From Schizochytrium sp. CCTCC M209059 (Eukaryota; Sar; Bigyra; Thraustochytrida; Thraustochytriidae): a DNA stretch of 64,000 bases. Location: positions 230,627 to 294,626 of the forward strand of contig KN805386.1 in assembly GCA_000818945.1 (NCBI GenBank). The letters run 5' to 3'. Every line of letters begins with the position of its first letter. Within the stretch, counting starts at the first letter, position 1. The notes below the pieces were generated by a model that saw only the letters and a program-made list of their open reading frames with translations, searched no databases and was not told where the DNA came from. The translations under genes were made by a program, and so were the position numbers. Below are positions 27,660 through 37,936 of this stretch, piece after piece.

Positions 27660-29777
27660 ATGGATGTTGGTGGGCGGAGTGCAACATGGACGCACGAAGA
27701 ACGTGTTCGCGATAGCTCGATCAAACAACGGGACGAATGCAAGAACGAAGTTGGCGAGGGGTTAGCGCCAGCATTACCACCAACGTCGTGCGCGCATCAA
27801 GAGGAAGCAGGCACCTCGAAAAAACAGGCACGTGCGCGAGCGAGGACTGTGAAGAGCAAACGACCAATGGCGGCGTCAACGCGAAAACGAGGCAAGAAGT
27901 CAGTGATGCAAGTAAGAACCGGCAAAACTGTGAACATTTCCTCACCCTGCGCAGGGACGTGCACGGGTGAGGTCATTCAAGTGCGGGGTGCATTTGCTCT
28001 CATCCGATTCGAAAAAGATGGTTCGCTGTTTTGGGAAAACAGATGCGCATGCACCGTCGTGGGCACAGCGAAAAAACGAAGTGTGGAAAAGAAGACCGCG
28101 ACGCTGCTGCGAACGTTGCCCGTCCAGCGCGTCCCGCTGACGAGGACCGCTGCAGCAGGTCCAGTTAGCGCGACCTCTCAAAGCCAAGGTAGATCCGCGC
28201 GGGCAGCAAGACGTGAGAGCTTGCGTGTACGCTTGCCAAGGCCCAGCGAGCTCACAAAGGCGTGCGCCGACGTTGAACAGTCTTGGAAAGGGGTGCGTCA
28301 GGGTAGCGCATTGTCTCTGGGTTGTTCGGGCTCGAACGCCCAAGTCCCGGCAGGTGCTCTGCCTATATCGGGTGTACGATATTTTACGACGGATACGCTT
28401 CCGAATCGTGTCGCGGACGTGCTCTTTCGAATGACACGCGCAAACATGAAACCTCTCTACGAGTCGGTGGAGGAGGGCCCGAGCGCATGGGACGATTCCA
28501 AAAAGCAGCAGGAGCTCTTTTGCCAACAGCACATGCTTTTTCTCGTCGTATATAGCGACAAGATAAGCATTGCGCCCCAAGGCACGGATGAAACAAACCC
28601 GCTTTCAGTTTGTGCGGATGTCCTCACGCGCATCGTGGACCGCATTGTGAGCGATCCCACAGTTGCTGCCTCTGGACAAACGCAAGAAGTGCCGCAGCGC
28701 GCACGAGGTGCTGTCTCGAGCTCGGACGGAGCGGCGGGATCGTCATCGGCCAATCGTGGAGCGACTGCCGAGTCCGCGGGGTCGCCGCCGCTTCGACCAG
28801 ACCAGATTATCGGTTTTGTCGCGTTCAAGACGTACTACGAGGCTGCGCGATGGTCTTTGTTGTATATTCACGAACTGCAGCTTGTGCCCGAGGTGCGCGG
28901 GCGTGGAGTTGGCGCATATTTGATGGAAAACGTGGAGGAGGTCGCGCGCAAATACGGGTCCATGTTCCTCATGCTCACGGTGCAAGACGTGAATGTAGGA
29001 GCACGTCGATTTTATGAAAAGGGAGGATTCACCGTGGACGAGGCGTGTCCCAGCGTTTGCTACCAGAGCGAGAAGGTTTCGTATCGAATCATGAGCAAGG
29101 TCTTGGACAAGAGTATTCTGCGACATTGCTGCATTTTATGTAGAGACGTTGGATTTAGGTATCCGGAAAGCCTGACGATTCACAATTGCAAAATGCACGG
29201 AGAGCGGTGGCCGCATTGTTGTCGGCACGAGCAGTGTGGGCTTGGCACGGTCAAGCGCGAGCAGCTTCGTCGTCATATGGCGCAGCATGACGGAAGCGCG
29301 GGCAGGTCAGCGGCCGCGAGCGAAGCGGGCACTGGCTTTGGGCTGCCATCCAAGATGCAGGAGGATACTCTCGGGGGCGGGCGACAAGGAGGATCTGAAG
29401 GCGGTGCCCCAGGTGGTGCGCGTCGTATCGCGCGTGCTGCTGATCTTTTATGCCAGCGCGTGACACTCTCGTTGAGCGGACAGACGGGGATGGTCATCAA
29501 GACGAGTGGGAAGACGTATACGGTGCGTTTGGATGGTGATCCGCCCAAGACGTGCTCGGTGCGTCGGAGCGAATTTGTGGTTCAGGTTCCGGTGACGCCG
29601 GATGCCTTATTACGCTGCGTTTCGGGACCTGACGCCGCGTGTATTGACCCGAATATGTTGTTACCTGCTGTTGCCGAGCGCAAGAAGAAGGATCCGGACT
29701 TTATGTTCGCGATGGCGCTCCATTACAGCGAGAAGCAAAGACCCAAGCGTCGTCGCCAGGTCGGCGTCTCGTCGTGA
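27660..29777 (+). CDS. NatD/NAA40-like GNAT acetyltransferase with zinc finger and SH3-like segments
   Basis: 705 residues from the first in-frame ATG. Residues ~382-480 form a GNAT fold: G-F-V-A-F-K, then L-L-Y-I-H-E-L-Q-L-V-P-E-V-R-G-R-G-V-G-A-Y-L-M, which contains the acetyl-CoA loop R-x-x-G-x-G. Next come L-T-V-Q-D-x-N-x-x-A-R-R-F-Y and S-Y-x-I-M-S. The order and the Y-x-x-E-L-Q-L motif match NAA40 (NatD), which acetylates the N termini of histones H2A and H4. Unlike human NAA40 (237 aa), this protein adds a basic N-terminal region with a small beta-barrel-like segment (~90-137). It also has a Cys/His region (~487-544) with C-x2-C..H-x3-H spacing and a second beta-barrel-like segment (~601-641). 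A histone-directed enzyme is inferred. The true start could lie upstream if a 5' intron exists. Confidence 0.8.
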   Translation: MDVGGRSATWTHEERVRDSSIKQRDECKNEVGEGLAPALPPTSCAHQEEAGTSKKQARARARTVKSKRPMAASTRKRGKKSVMQVRTGKTVNISSPCAGTCTGEVIQVRGAFALIRFEKDGSLFWENRCACTVVGTAKKRSVEKKTATLLRTLPVQRVPLTRTAAAGPVSATSQSQGRSARAARRESLRVRLPRPSELTKACADVEQSWKGVRQGSALSLGCSGSNAQVPAGALPISGVRYFTTDTLPNRVADVLFRMTRANMKPLYESVEEGPSAWDDSKKQQELFCQQHMLFLVVYSDKISIAPQGTDETNPLSVCADVLTRIVDRIVSDPTVAASGQTQEVPQRARGAVSSSDGAAGSSSANRGATAESAGSPPLRPDQIIGFVAFKTYYEAARWSLLYIHELQLVPEVRGRGVGAYLMENVEEVARKYGSMFLMLTVQDVNVGARRFYEKGGFTVDEACPSVCYQSEKVSYRIMSKVLDKSILRHCCILCRDVGFRYPESLTIHNCKMHGERWPHCCRHEQCGLGTVKREQLRRHMAQHDGSAGRSAAASEAGTGFGLPSKMQEDTLGGGRQGGSEGGAPGGARRIARAADLLCQRVTLSLSGQTGMVIKTSGKTYTVRLDGDPPKTCSVRRSEFVVQVPVTPDALLRCVSGPDAACIDPNMLLPAVAERKKKDPDFMFAMALHYSEKQRPKRRRQVGVSS

Positions 29778-30638
29778 GCGACGTTCGTGCGGGTCGTATG
29801 GTATGGCATGGAATGGCATGGAATGGCATGGCATGGTATCGTATGCTTTCATTTGCTTTGAATTGATTTGAATTGACGGAAAGGCCAAACAACTGATGGA
29901 CGATGTGATTTTTGCTTGGGATATATCATGATGCTTGTGTGCTGCGGAAAAGATGAGAGAGCAAAGCAAAGAGGAGAGCATGTATGTGGTGATAAAAATT
30001 GATCGAAGATAGCGATTTGTCAATAAATGAAACGAGTTACTTGAGGTATGGTACTGTACGCTCGTTTCTTGAACAAAAAAGAAGGGAAAAGAAATAGGGC
30101 AGAAGGACGGACGGACGGATACGATGGCCCTGGGCCATTGTTGAACTGCGTGTGAGATTGGAACAGAAGAAAAAAAGACAGGGACATCTGTGTGTGTGTG
30201 TGTTTGAGTCCGTATCGAGTGTTTCCTTTCTCAGTGTGCGTCGCGTTCACCTTGCCTGGCGGAAACCCTGCATTCGTGGCTGACCTAGACTAGACCTGTA
30301 TGTGTGCGCATGTGTGACACTCGAAACTACGCCAAAAATCGTCAGAGATGCTCATGCCACCAGCCGCCGTCCGCCTTGATAGATATGTCGCTTTGCTTGC
30401 CTCTTGGGGAGTTGACACGAAAGAGTCTGCTGGCTTGGTAAATAAAAAGAAGGGGGAAAATTGGAGCGAAGGCATGGGAAATGCTCTCGCATGACAGACG
30501 TGGAAAAGACCGGTAGAGAAGGTCCTCCGGATGGGTGTGAATTTGTCGTTTGCTGGCTCTCGCATAGGTGGTTGATTCCCTGAGCGAGAGAGAATGTTGA
30601 AGGAAAAGATAGCAAAAAGAACAAAAGAAAAGACGGGC
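29778..30638. other. Convergent 3' intergenic region
   Basis: Lies between two convergent stops. It holds a GGAATGGCAT-type tandem repeat (about 29800-29840), a GGAC repeat (about 30106-30118) and a GTGTGT run (about 30191-30203). No coding region is supported. Confidence 0.5.
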
Positions 30639-31361
30639 TCAAAAGAGCGTCCCAACATACTCGGCGCGCGGGAACTGGTCAGCGAGCTCTGGCCACTGCA
30701 CAATGAAGCGGTCCGCGATGCCATAGAGAATCTTCCCGGTGAGAGATAGCGTCTTTACGCGGCAGAAGCTTTCGACAAAGATGATGCAGGGATCGCCGAG
30801 TCCGAGAAAGCGCAGCAAAAGAGCGCCGATGCAGACAGGAACGCATGTCCCGGGGCCATTGCAAAGCACAAGCCTTGGCTTGGAGCGCATGACGACAGCG
30901 ATGCTGTCGATCGTGGCGGCGGCCGTTGTCCACGCAGACGAGATGTAACTCTGCCCGACTTCGCGGCTCCTTCGAATGGGGTGGATTGTGGCGCGCGATG
31001 CCAGGAGCGGACTACTCGCTTCGAACTTGGGCAAGCTGGTCTTGTCCGTGTCCGCGAGAACGACGTTGAGCGGCGCGTAGCGCTCGGACATGTTCTGCAC
31101 GAGCGCCAGCATCTCCGTCGTGTGTCCGCCGGACCCGAGAACCATGAGCGTGCTGCACGTCTCGCTCGACTTGAGCTTGACCGTCCTGCGCGACCTGGGC
31201 CGCAGGCACAGCCACAGCCTCACGGCCGCCGCCGCGACCGCGAGCACGGCCGCCAGCAGCACGAGCTCCGCGCCCGCGGCCTGCCGCGCCCACGTCGCCG
31301 CCTGCTGCGCGAGCTCCTGCACGGGCCGGGCCACCATCCCGCTCGGCACCGCCATCATCAT
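30639..31361 (-). CDS. ALG14: ALG14, UDP-GlcNAc transferase membrane subunit
   Basis: ALG14 recruits catalytic ALG13 to the ER membrane to add the second GlcNAc to dolichol-PP-GlcNAc in N-glycan assembly. The protein is 240 residues from the first of three consecutive ATGs (complement 31359-31361). One hydrophobic helix lies at about residues 25-50, followed by R-P-R-S-R-R. Then comes the family signature V-L-G-S-G-G-H-T-T-E-M-L, with Y-V-x-A-D-T-D-K-T-like V-V-L-A-D-T-D-K-T-S, I-x-R-x-R-E-V-G-Q-S-Y, P-x-L-V-L-C-N-G-P-G-T-C-V-P and I-F-V-E-S-F-C-R-V. It ends Y-V-G-T-L-F, as in the family. Length is near human ALG14 (216 aa). The frame open upstream to 32093 is low-complexity and ATG-less. Confidence 0.95.
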   Translation of the reverse strand: MMMAVPSGMVARPVQELAQQAATWARQAAGAELVLLAAVLAVAAAAVRLWLCLRPRSRRTVKLKSSETCSTLMVLGSGGHTTEMLALVQNMSERYAPLNVVLADTDKTSLPKFEASSPLLASRATIHPIRRSREVGQSYISSAWTTAAATIDSIAVVMRSKPRLVLCNGPGTCVPVCIGALLLRFLGLGDPCIIFVESFCRVKTLSLTGKILYGIADRFIVQWPELADQFPRAEYVGTLF

Positions 31362-34300
31362 CGCCCTCGCGCCCCGCTCTCTCCCGCGCCGCGTCTGCGC
31401 TCCCGCCGCGCCTGCGCTCCGCCGCGTCTGCGCTCCGCCGCCGCGCTCCGCCGCGCTCCGCCGCGCTCCGTCGGACTCGCTTCCGCCCTTCGCGGCTCGG
31501 TTCAGGTCTGCTCGCTCTTCGATTCTGCCCTGATCGATCGATCGATTGCTTGCTTGCTTGCTTGCTTTCTCGATTACCCGATTGATTGCCTGATTGACTG
31601 ACTGACTGATTGATTTAGTTGATTGATTGATTGATTGACCGATCGATCGATCGATTGATTGATCGAAGCCGCCGCTGCTCGCAGCTCTGCCTGAGCCCGT
31701 GCTGCCTGCCGCTGCTCCCGAGGTCCCCGGGCTCCTGCGCCAGCCAGGCCCCACGTCCGCCTCTTCGCTCGGCGCCTCGCCCCGCCCGGCCTCTCTCGCC
31801 GGCTGCGCTGCGGCTCTGCTGCCGCGGCGTGCGGCTGCTTCCGGCCGCGGCCGACCCGCAGACCGGCGCCTCGCGGGCCCGGGAAATGACGTCCAGGCGC
31901 ACCTGGGACGCGGGCAGGCGGCCAGTCGCGCACTTGCGCAGTCAGAGCCACACACAAACTTTGCACACACACAGACACACGCGCAGAGACAGGTATAGAG
32001 AGAGATAGTGGACAGACAGACAGACAGGCAGAAAGACAGACAGACAGAAGGACAGAAGGACAGAAGGACAGACGTAGTCTCGGACTGACGCACGGCGGCG
32101 GCAGGGCCGGCGACGCAATCGCCGCGCTTCCCGCGAGCGTTGCGCCGCCTTCGACGCCCGCCGCTGTAGCTGCCGCAGCTGCTGTTTGCGGCGGCGGCTG
32201 CTGCTGCAGCTGCTGCTGCTGCTGCTGCTGCTGCAGGCGGCGGATGGGCCCGTGCGGCGTGTGCGCGGGGCGCGGCGGGGACTTCTTACACGCACGGCAA
32301 ACCGCGAGATGACGACACCCCGAGCCGCTGCGCAGACGGCGGCCTCGGCCTGGCCGCGGCACGCATCCATCCATCCATCGAGCGAGCGAGCATCGTCACG
32401 AGGGCGCCGATGACCCGGCCGAGATGGGGGATGTCGACGCGACCACGGCCGACGCGGCGGCCGACCTTTTGGATCGCTTGCTTGCTCTCTTGCTCTCTTG
32501 CTCTCTTGCTTGCTTGCTTGCTTGCGAAGCAGCGTACGTTGCGTCGCGTTGGCGTGCAGCAGCACCAGTGGTATGTGCTCCACCACACCAACCGGCCCGC
32601 CGTGCGAGCGTCTGTCTCTCGCGCGGCGGGTCATCTTTCTTTCCCTTGGTGCGCGTCGCGTCGCGTCGCGTCGCCCTCGTCAAGGCCATGCCGTTCACGA
32701 CGCGACGCGATGAAATGGAATGGCCATCGCCGAGCTTGCGTGCTTCCACCCCGGCGTCGATGCCCAGGCCCACGACGATCACAGTGCACGATCGTGCAGT
32801 GCAGGGCTCTGCAAAGCAGCGCGTACGTACGTACCCTTCGACGCGATGCGGCGCGACGCAATGCGACGCAATGCGACGCCATGCGACGCCATGCAATGCA
32901 ATGCGATGCAATCCTTACGCATCGCCACGCTTGTCCTCCGTCTGATCCACTTTCCCCTCCTTGTCACTTGTGACGTGTGCGCACCGCCCAGGCGTCGTTG
33001 CGTTCGCTCTTCTGGCCAGCTGGACGCCGGCAGCTAGCCGCTGACCTTGCCCGGTCCTTGCTCTTTGCCCAGCCCTTGCTCGTCCCGGCCGAGCCCTTGT
33101 CGGGCCTCCATGCGCGCAGCCCTCATCCCGGTGAGCAGCTCCAGCCCCTCGTGCACCCGGTGCGGCCGCCATCTGCATCTCCATGATACCGTCCGTACCA
33201 GGGGACCACGCAACGAATCCGCCACGACTCTATAATAGCAAGCCCAAGTCCAACTCTATCCCGGCCGAGGCAAGTTGAAGTTGCACCGCCAATGACCGAG
33301 TTCGCGGGAAGCAACGGCGGCCCAGAAGTCGCCGCGCCCAGGAAGCGCTGGGACGCAGGCAGCGGCAGAAGGCATCGCAGCTCGAAGTTTAGTGCTGGTA
33401 TACGTAATAAGGCGTGCGTGCTCTGTATTCTTGAAGACGACGCCGGCCTCGCGCATGAAGTCCACCCTCCATAGCTCGCCACTGCGACCTGCACCGCACG
33501 CCCTACCGCGAGAAACCCGGGCACGGCCCGAGCTAGCTTCAAGTTGCTGCGCCCGCCTCGAACGAAGCCTCTCCCGACAGAGAAGGGGCGGAGGGATGGA
33601 GGCTGCGCCCGCCTAGGCTGCGAGGAGCCCAAGAACGGCCGCCCGGCGACCTCGAAAGCCGCGAATTTTTGTTTGATTGATGTCTGAAACTTACGAATGA
33701 GCCCGACGGACGGGTGGTTTCTTCTTCCCGGGCCGGTACGAGCTGAAGCTGCGTTTTGGTTTGGCCTCGAGGCTGAGCGGGAAAGCAAGGCCGTCGCCGA
33801 GGGGTGAAGGGAGAGAGGGAGCGAGGGAGCGAGGCATCACGGCAAGATAACCCTAGCAACAGGCTGCGACCCGGACCTCTCGGTCATGCTGCCACTGGCT
33901 GCTGGTCGTGGTAGTCGGTCAAGATGGAGAAGGATTAGCCATGGATGGAAACCAAGAGGAGGAGGCCTACTTGCTTGCTTGCTATTCTTTTTTGCTTATC
34001 ATTGTTATACTTGCTTGCGGCATCTGACAGATGCTGACGGCAGCGTGCCTTTGTGGAAAATGTGTGTGTACCGTGAAGATGGTTCCAGCGCTCGTTCGCG
34101 GGTTTGAGGATTGTCTGAATTTTGTGTGTTCCTTGCCTTTGCTTGCCTCAAGTTGCTCAAAGAAACTGTAAGGCTAAATGTTTAAAAGGAGAAAGAGAGA
34201 GAGAGAGAGATTGCAGGAGATTGCGAGCTTCGTCGAATAGAGCAAGTCGTTTACATTATGGGATGAGCTCGTCGTTGCGCGCTTCGCCGGAAATATACGT

Positions 34301-34548
34301 ACAACGAGAGAGAAAATGTAGATGATTGGTCTACCTTTTGTCGAAATGTCCAGCAATGTCTCGCTGGACTCATTCGACCAGCCAGACACTGGCAAGTTGC
34401 CTGTCGCTACGAATCGTCCAAGTAAGTTAATGCTTGTTACCATGCTGTGCGATTCCTTCTCCGCCTCCCTCCCTCGAGCCATCCAATTATCAAGCAAGCA
34501 AGCAAGCAAGTGAGCAACCGTTGACACGATTCGAGTTCATCTACTTTT
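31362..34548. other. 3.2-kb intergenic region, highly repetitive
   Basis: Dense microsatellites: CTTG about 31548-31570 and 32500-32524; TTGA/GATC about 31590-31665; ACAG/GGACAGAA about 32010-32075; CTG about 32212-32234; GCGACGCAAT-type decamers about 32845-32915; CTTG again about 33970-33983; AAGC about 34491-34508. On the minus strand around 33256-33470, a segment (G-E-L-W-R-V-D-F-M-R-E-A-G) preceded by a possible TGCAG acceptor looks coding, but I could not assemble a gene or name a family. Confidence 0.4.
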
Positions 34549-37134
34549 CTACGTATTGAGGCGCGGCCGGTGGCGCTGGTGTGCCAAATAGTCCTCCTCT
34601 TCGTCCTCCGGGACATTGAGGATGCGCAAGATGCGAGGCAAGACAAAGTGCATCATTCGCAGCACAAGCGGCGCGAGCACAATGGTCGTCACGGTGGCAG
34701 CGAGGAAAATCAAATACGCACGTCTTGACAGCAAAAGATGGGCCTGCAGCTTGCTCGAAAAGAGCAGCGAAAACTCACCCACGTGCGCCAACCCAATGCC
34801 CGTAAAGACTGAGACCTTCCACGAGTAACTAAAGAGCCGCACGACTGTGGTCCCAACAATGACCTTGATGACCACAATCTGAATCACGACAATCGAAATA
34901 ACCCCGAGGTTGGTCCAGAAGAAACTCGGGTTGATGATCATCCCGATCGACGCAAACAGCAATGCTGCAAAGACGCTTGCCAGAGGCTGGATGGCGGCCA
35001 TCGTACGCTTCATATAAGGCGTGCCGGCGAGCATGAGACCCGCGAAAAATGCCCCGAGATCCAGAGACAGACCGAGAAACTCAGTGAGCAGCGCCATAAC
35101 CATGGCCAGCGAAACGACGCCCAACAGATACAGCTCGTCATAGTTGCTCCTGTTCTTGGACAAGAACTCGAGCAAGGTCGGTAACGCGTAGCGCGAAAAC
35201 AAGTATGCAAAGGCAGCCACAAAGAGAATACCACTGAGCGAACGAAAGAGCGCCAGGCCCACGCCGCCCACTGAAACAACGCCTCCCGAAATTGCCGGCG
35301 GCAGCGAAAACAAGAGACCCATAAGAAAACCCTGAAATGTGAGGAAACCCACCATGACCTTGCCGTGCACCGTGTGCAGCAGCTGTTGATCGTGCAGGTA
35401 ATCGAGCACCAATGACAACGACGACAGCGAGGATGAGAGGCCCAATAGACCGCCCTCGAGCGGGCTCTGCACAATGCCTGACCCAAGCGCGTAAAGCTGA
35501 ATGCACACAGCGCAAATCGCAGTCGAGAGAAAGCACCCACCTACCGCCACCGTCTGGAACTGGCGCTGCTCCGAGAACGAATACTCCAACCCGTGCGCAA
35601 ACAGGAAAAACACCGAGCCGAATTGGGCCAACGTGTCCACTTCCACGACAGTGTACACTAGATCAAGGCCCGAGGGCCCGACAATGACGCCGCCGGCAAT
35701 GTAGCCAATGAGCGGCGGCATGTAGCCCACGGCCGCAAGCATTCCGCCGATTGTCGCCGACCCGAGGAGAAGCACAATGTCCAGCAGCAGTCGCAAATCC
35801 GCATGCAACACGGCCGGATCAGCCAGCTTGGATAAGATTTCGTCCTTTTTATCGTACGCTTTCCCTCCGGGCCCTGCCTTCTCGCGTCCATCCTCACTAT
35901 TGTACAGCTGATGGGCCTTGGACTTTTCGAGCTTGGCCAACTCAAACTTTTTCGCCACCTCGTCCAGCGTGAGCTGCGAGGTCTCGCCCGTATCCAAGGC
36001 CAGCTCCACCTGGCCCGTCTCGTAATTAATGCGCGCGTGCTCTTGGATTTCTGCAATCTCCTTTTGCAAGCGAGCGGCCGCCACGGCCTGTTGGTGAATG
36101 CTCTCGAGCTCCTTGGTCATGTCGAGACTCTCCTTCTTTGCGTCCTTGAGATTTTGTTTGGTCCCACTCAGCGAGGATACAAGGTCCTCCACACCTTGCT
36201 TGACCATCATCAGCTTTTGTACCTCAGCTGCTTGATGATCTTTGAGCTTTTTCACGAGTCGCTTTAAACGCGCAATTTCTTGCTTGTCCGAGGTCGATGA
36301 CTTTGACGATTTTCGCCGTTTCTTACTCGTCGCTGCTGCTGATGATGCCGCAGAGGAAGACCCCAAAAGGGACCCTGCATTGCCGCCGAGACCGCCACTG
36401 GATCCCCCAGCGCCAAGGCCATCCTCCGCCACAGTATCAACGAGTTCCAAGTCTGTCATCTTGTCGCCGCTCTCGGGGTCTAGACCAAGCACAGCGGCCA
36501 GCTGTGCAGCTACGTCATCCGTGCCCTGGTCCGTAATGAGATCGTCCTCGAGCTCCTCGATATGATAGTCGCAATACTTCATCAGGCCTTCCAGCTTGCG
36601 CATCCCGCTGTTGGTCTCTTCGACAGAGTTGCGTTGCATGGCGTCGCGGATATTGTCAAAAATGGCCGTGAGCGCCGCGAGACCCGGGGGCGACGACTTG
36701 CGCCTTCTCTTCAAATAGGTTCGCGTTTTGCTCGACGTGCTGCTTCCGCTGCTGCTGCTGCTGCTGCTGCCCGAGACCGAGGACCCAGTCGCACTACCGC
36801 TGTCATCTGTGGCAGGACCAGAGGCGGAAGAGGAAGACAGATGATGTGCAGAATGGTGTCCGGTGCTATGTGTCGAGCTGTGTGTTGAGCTATGCGAGGT
36901 GCTATGCGTTGAGCTGTGCGAGGAGTGCGTTCCATGTGTCGAGTGTGTGTGGTCTGAAGAACTCGCATCGCCGCTCGAGGATGATGCATGATGATGGCTG
37001 CCGCTGCCGCTGCTGCTTGACTTGCTATGCGTTGTCGAGCTCGCAGCGATCATTTGCACGCCGCAGATCCACGGGTTGACAGTGATCGCCAGGACGGCCA
37101 CCAGCAGTGCTGCCCATATCCTGGAGCCGCCCAT
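34549..37134 (-). CDS. KEA/TMCO3-like cation:proton antiporter (CPA2) with Ser/His-rich N-terminal domain
   Basis: 861 residues from the ATG complementary to 37132-37134. A signal peptide (~1-30) precedes a low-complexity Ser/Thr/His domain (~31-135, repeated H-S-T and H-S-S units). Next is a helical, coiled-coil-rich region (~290-400), as in eukaryotic KEA and TMCO3 proteins. From ~425 on come about 12-13 membrane segments of the Na+/H+ exchanger fold. Family landmarks are visible: G-Y-x-x-x-G-x-x-x-G-P-x-G, F-L-F-x-x-G-L-E, S-S-L-S-x-x-x-x, L-G-x-F-x-A-G-L-x-L-A-G-T, F-A-x-I-G-M and T-G-x-G-L-A-x-x-G-E-F. KEA proteins exchange K+ or Na+ for H+ across endomembranes. The N-terminal domain is predicted to face the lumen. 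No C-terminal RCK/TrkA-N domain is present; it ends in a short acidic then basic tail. Confidence 0.92.
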   Translation of the reverse strand: MGGSRIWAALLVAVLAITVNPWICGVQMIAASSTTHSKSSSSGSGSHHHASSSSGDASSSDHTHSTHGTHSSHSSTHSTSHSSTHSSTHSTGHHSAHHLSSSSASGPATDDSGSATGSSVSGSSSSSSSGSSTSSKTRTYLKRRRKSSPPGLAALTAIFDNIRDAMQRNSVEETNSGMRKLEGLMKYCDYHIEELEDDLITDQGTDDVAAQLAAVLGLDPESGDKMTDLELVDTVAEDGLGAGGSSGGLGGNAGSLLGSSSAASSAAATSKKRRKSSKSSTSDKQEIARLKRLVKKLKDHQAAEVQKLMMVKQGVEDLVSSLSGTKQNLKDAKKESLDMTKELESIHQQAVAAARLQKEIAEIQEHARINYETGQVELALDTGETSQLTLDEVAKKFELAKLEKSKAHQLYNSEDGREKAGPGGKAYDKKDEILSKLADPAVLHADLRLLLDIVLLLGSATIGGMLAAVGYMPPLIGYIAGGVIVGPSGLDLVYTVVEVDTLAQFGSVFFLFAHGLEYSFSEQRQFQTVAVGGCFLSTAICAVCIQLYALGSGIVQSPLEGGLLGLSSSLSSLSLVLDYLHDQQLLHTVHGKVMVGFLTFQGFLMGLLFSLPPAISGGVVSVGGVGLALFRSLSGILFVAAFAYLFSRYALPTLLEFLSKNRSNYDELYLLGVVSLAMVMALLTEFLGLSLDLGAFFAGLMLAGTPYMKRTMAAIQPLASVFAALLFASIGMIINPSFFWTNLGVISIVVIQIVVIKVIVGTTVVRLFSYSWKVSVFTGIGLAHVGEFSLLFSSKLQAHLLLSRRAYLIFLAATVTTIVLAPLVLRMMHFVLPRILRILNVPEDEEEDYLAHQRHRPRLNT

Positions 37135-37936
37135 TGTGCAAACCCAATGTCTCTCGAGCCAATCGTCTCCTCCTGCGTTTCGTCGACGCGGCGCTGCAGC
37201 GCACCAGCCGCGGGCTCCGGGCCTGCTGGGTTACACGATACGTCGCGCGGAGTCTGCTCGTTGCAGCCAGAAAGCGAGCAGGTCCGTCGCGAGCAGCCTG
37301 CTGCAGCCCGCGTCGCGCGACTTTCGGCACAGCGGCAACAGAGGCAGGCACGCGGGGCACGACGCGCAAGAGTTCGAGCGAGAGGACGACGGCCGCGATG
37401 GCGCCCTGACCTAGGGCGTCTGCTGGCGCCGTGCGGACGGCCGCCCGCGTGGACGATGATGGTATGCAGCGTGAGGCCCGCTGCCCGATTCTGCTCTGCG
37501 CCCCCTCGACATTCTGGAAGAACGGGAGCGAACGGGTGTTTCGTAACGATTTTCACGTCAGTTGTCGGGCACCTCGGCGGTTATAGGGACGGACGACAAC
37601 CGTCTCTCTTTCTCTCTTTCCTGGGTTGTGCTCTCAAAAAGGTGGATGCGGTATTCATCGGAAAGGCAAGGGATGACAGGTGTCAGCTCTTCGATTCGCC
37701 CGAGATATCCGAGATCAGAAGCGACACATATTGTAGGGAAAGCGTGCTTTGGTAATTGCAAACAAAAATAAAGAGGCGATAAGGAAAAGATGAAGCATTG
37801 AGCAAACCACGTGCCGTCAGAGGAAGACTTTTTCCACTTTCACGCGTGTACTGTTCGTTGAAAACCGAAAGACTTAAGTCGCGTAGAAAGAAGAAGGTCA
37901 TGAAACAAAGACCTTTTGGAGGGGTAATATCTAAAA
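37135..37936. other. Intergenic region
   Basis: A GC-rich upstream part of the antiporter gene grading into AT-richer sequence toward the ROCO relic. No coding feature is supported. Confidence 0.4.

Noticed and set aside
31362..32093. N-terminal extension of ALG14
   Set aside because: Open frame without ATG, built on GACA, GATC and GC repeats; ALG14 needs nothing upstream of its ATG cluster.
32845..32915. Possible CRISPR-like or regularly spaced array
   Set aside because: Units are contiguous with no spacers; a degenerate tandem repeat in a eukaryotic genome.
32396..32973. ORFs with repeated R-R-I-A-S or C-D-A-M units
   Set aside because: Translation of GCGACGCAAT decamer repeats in both strands.
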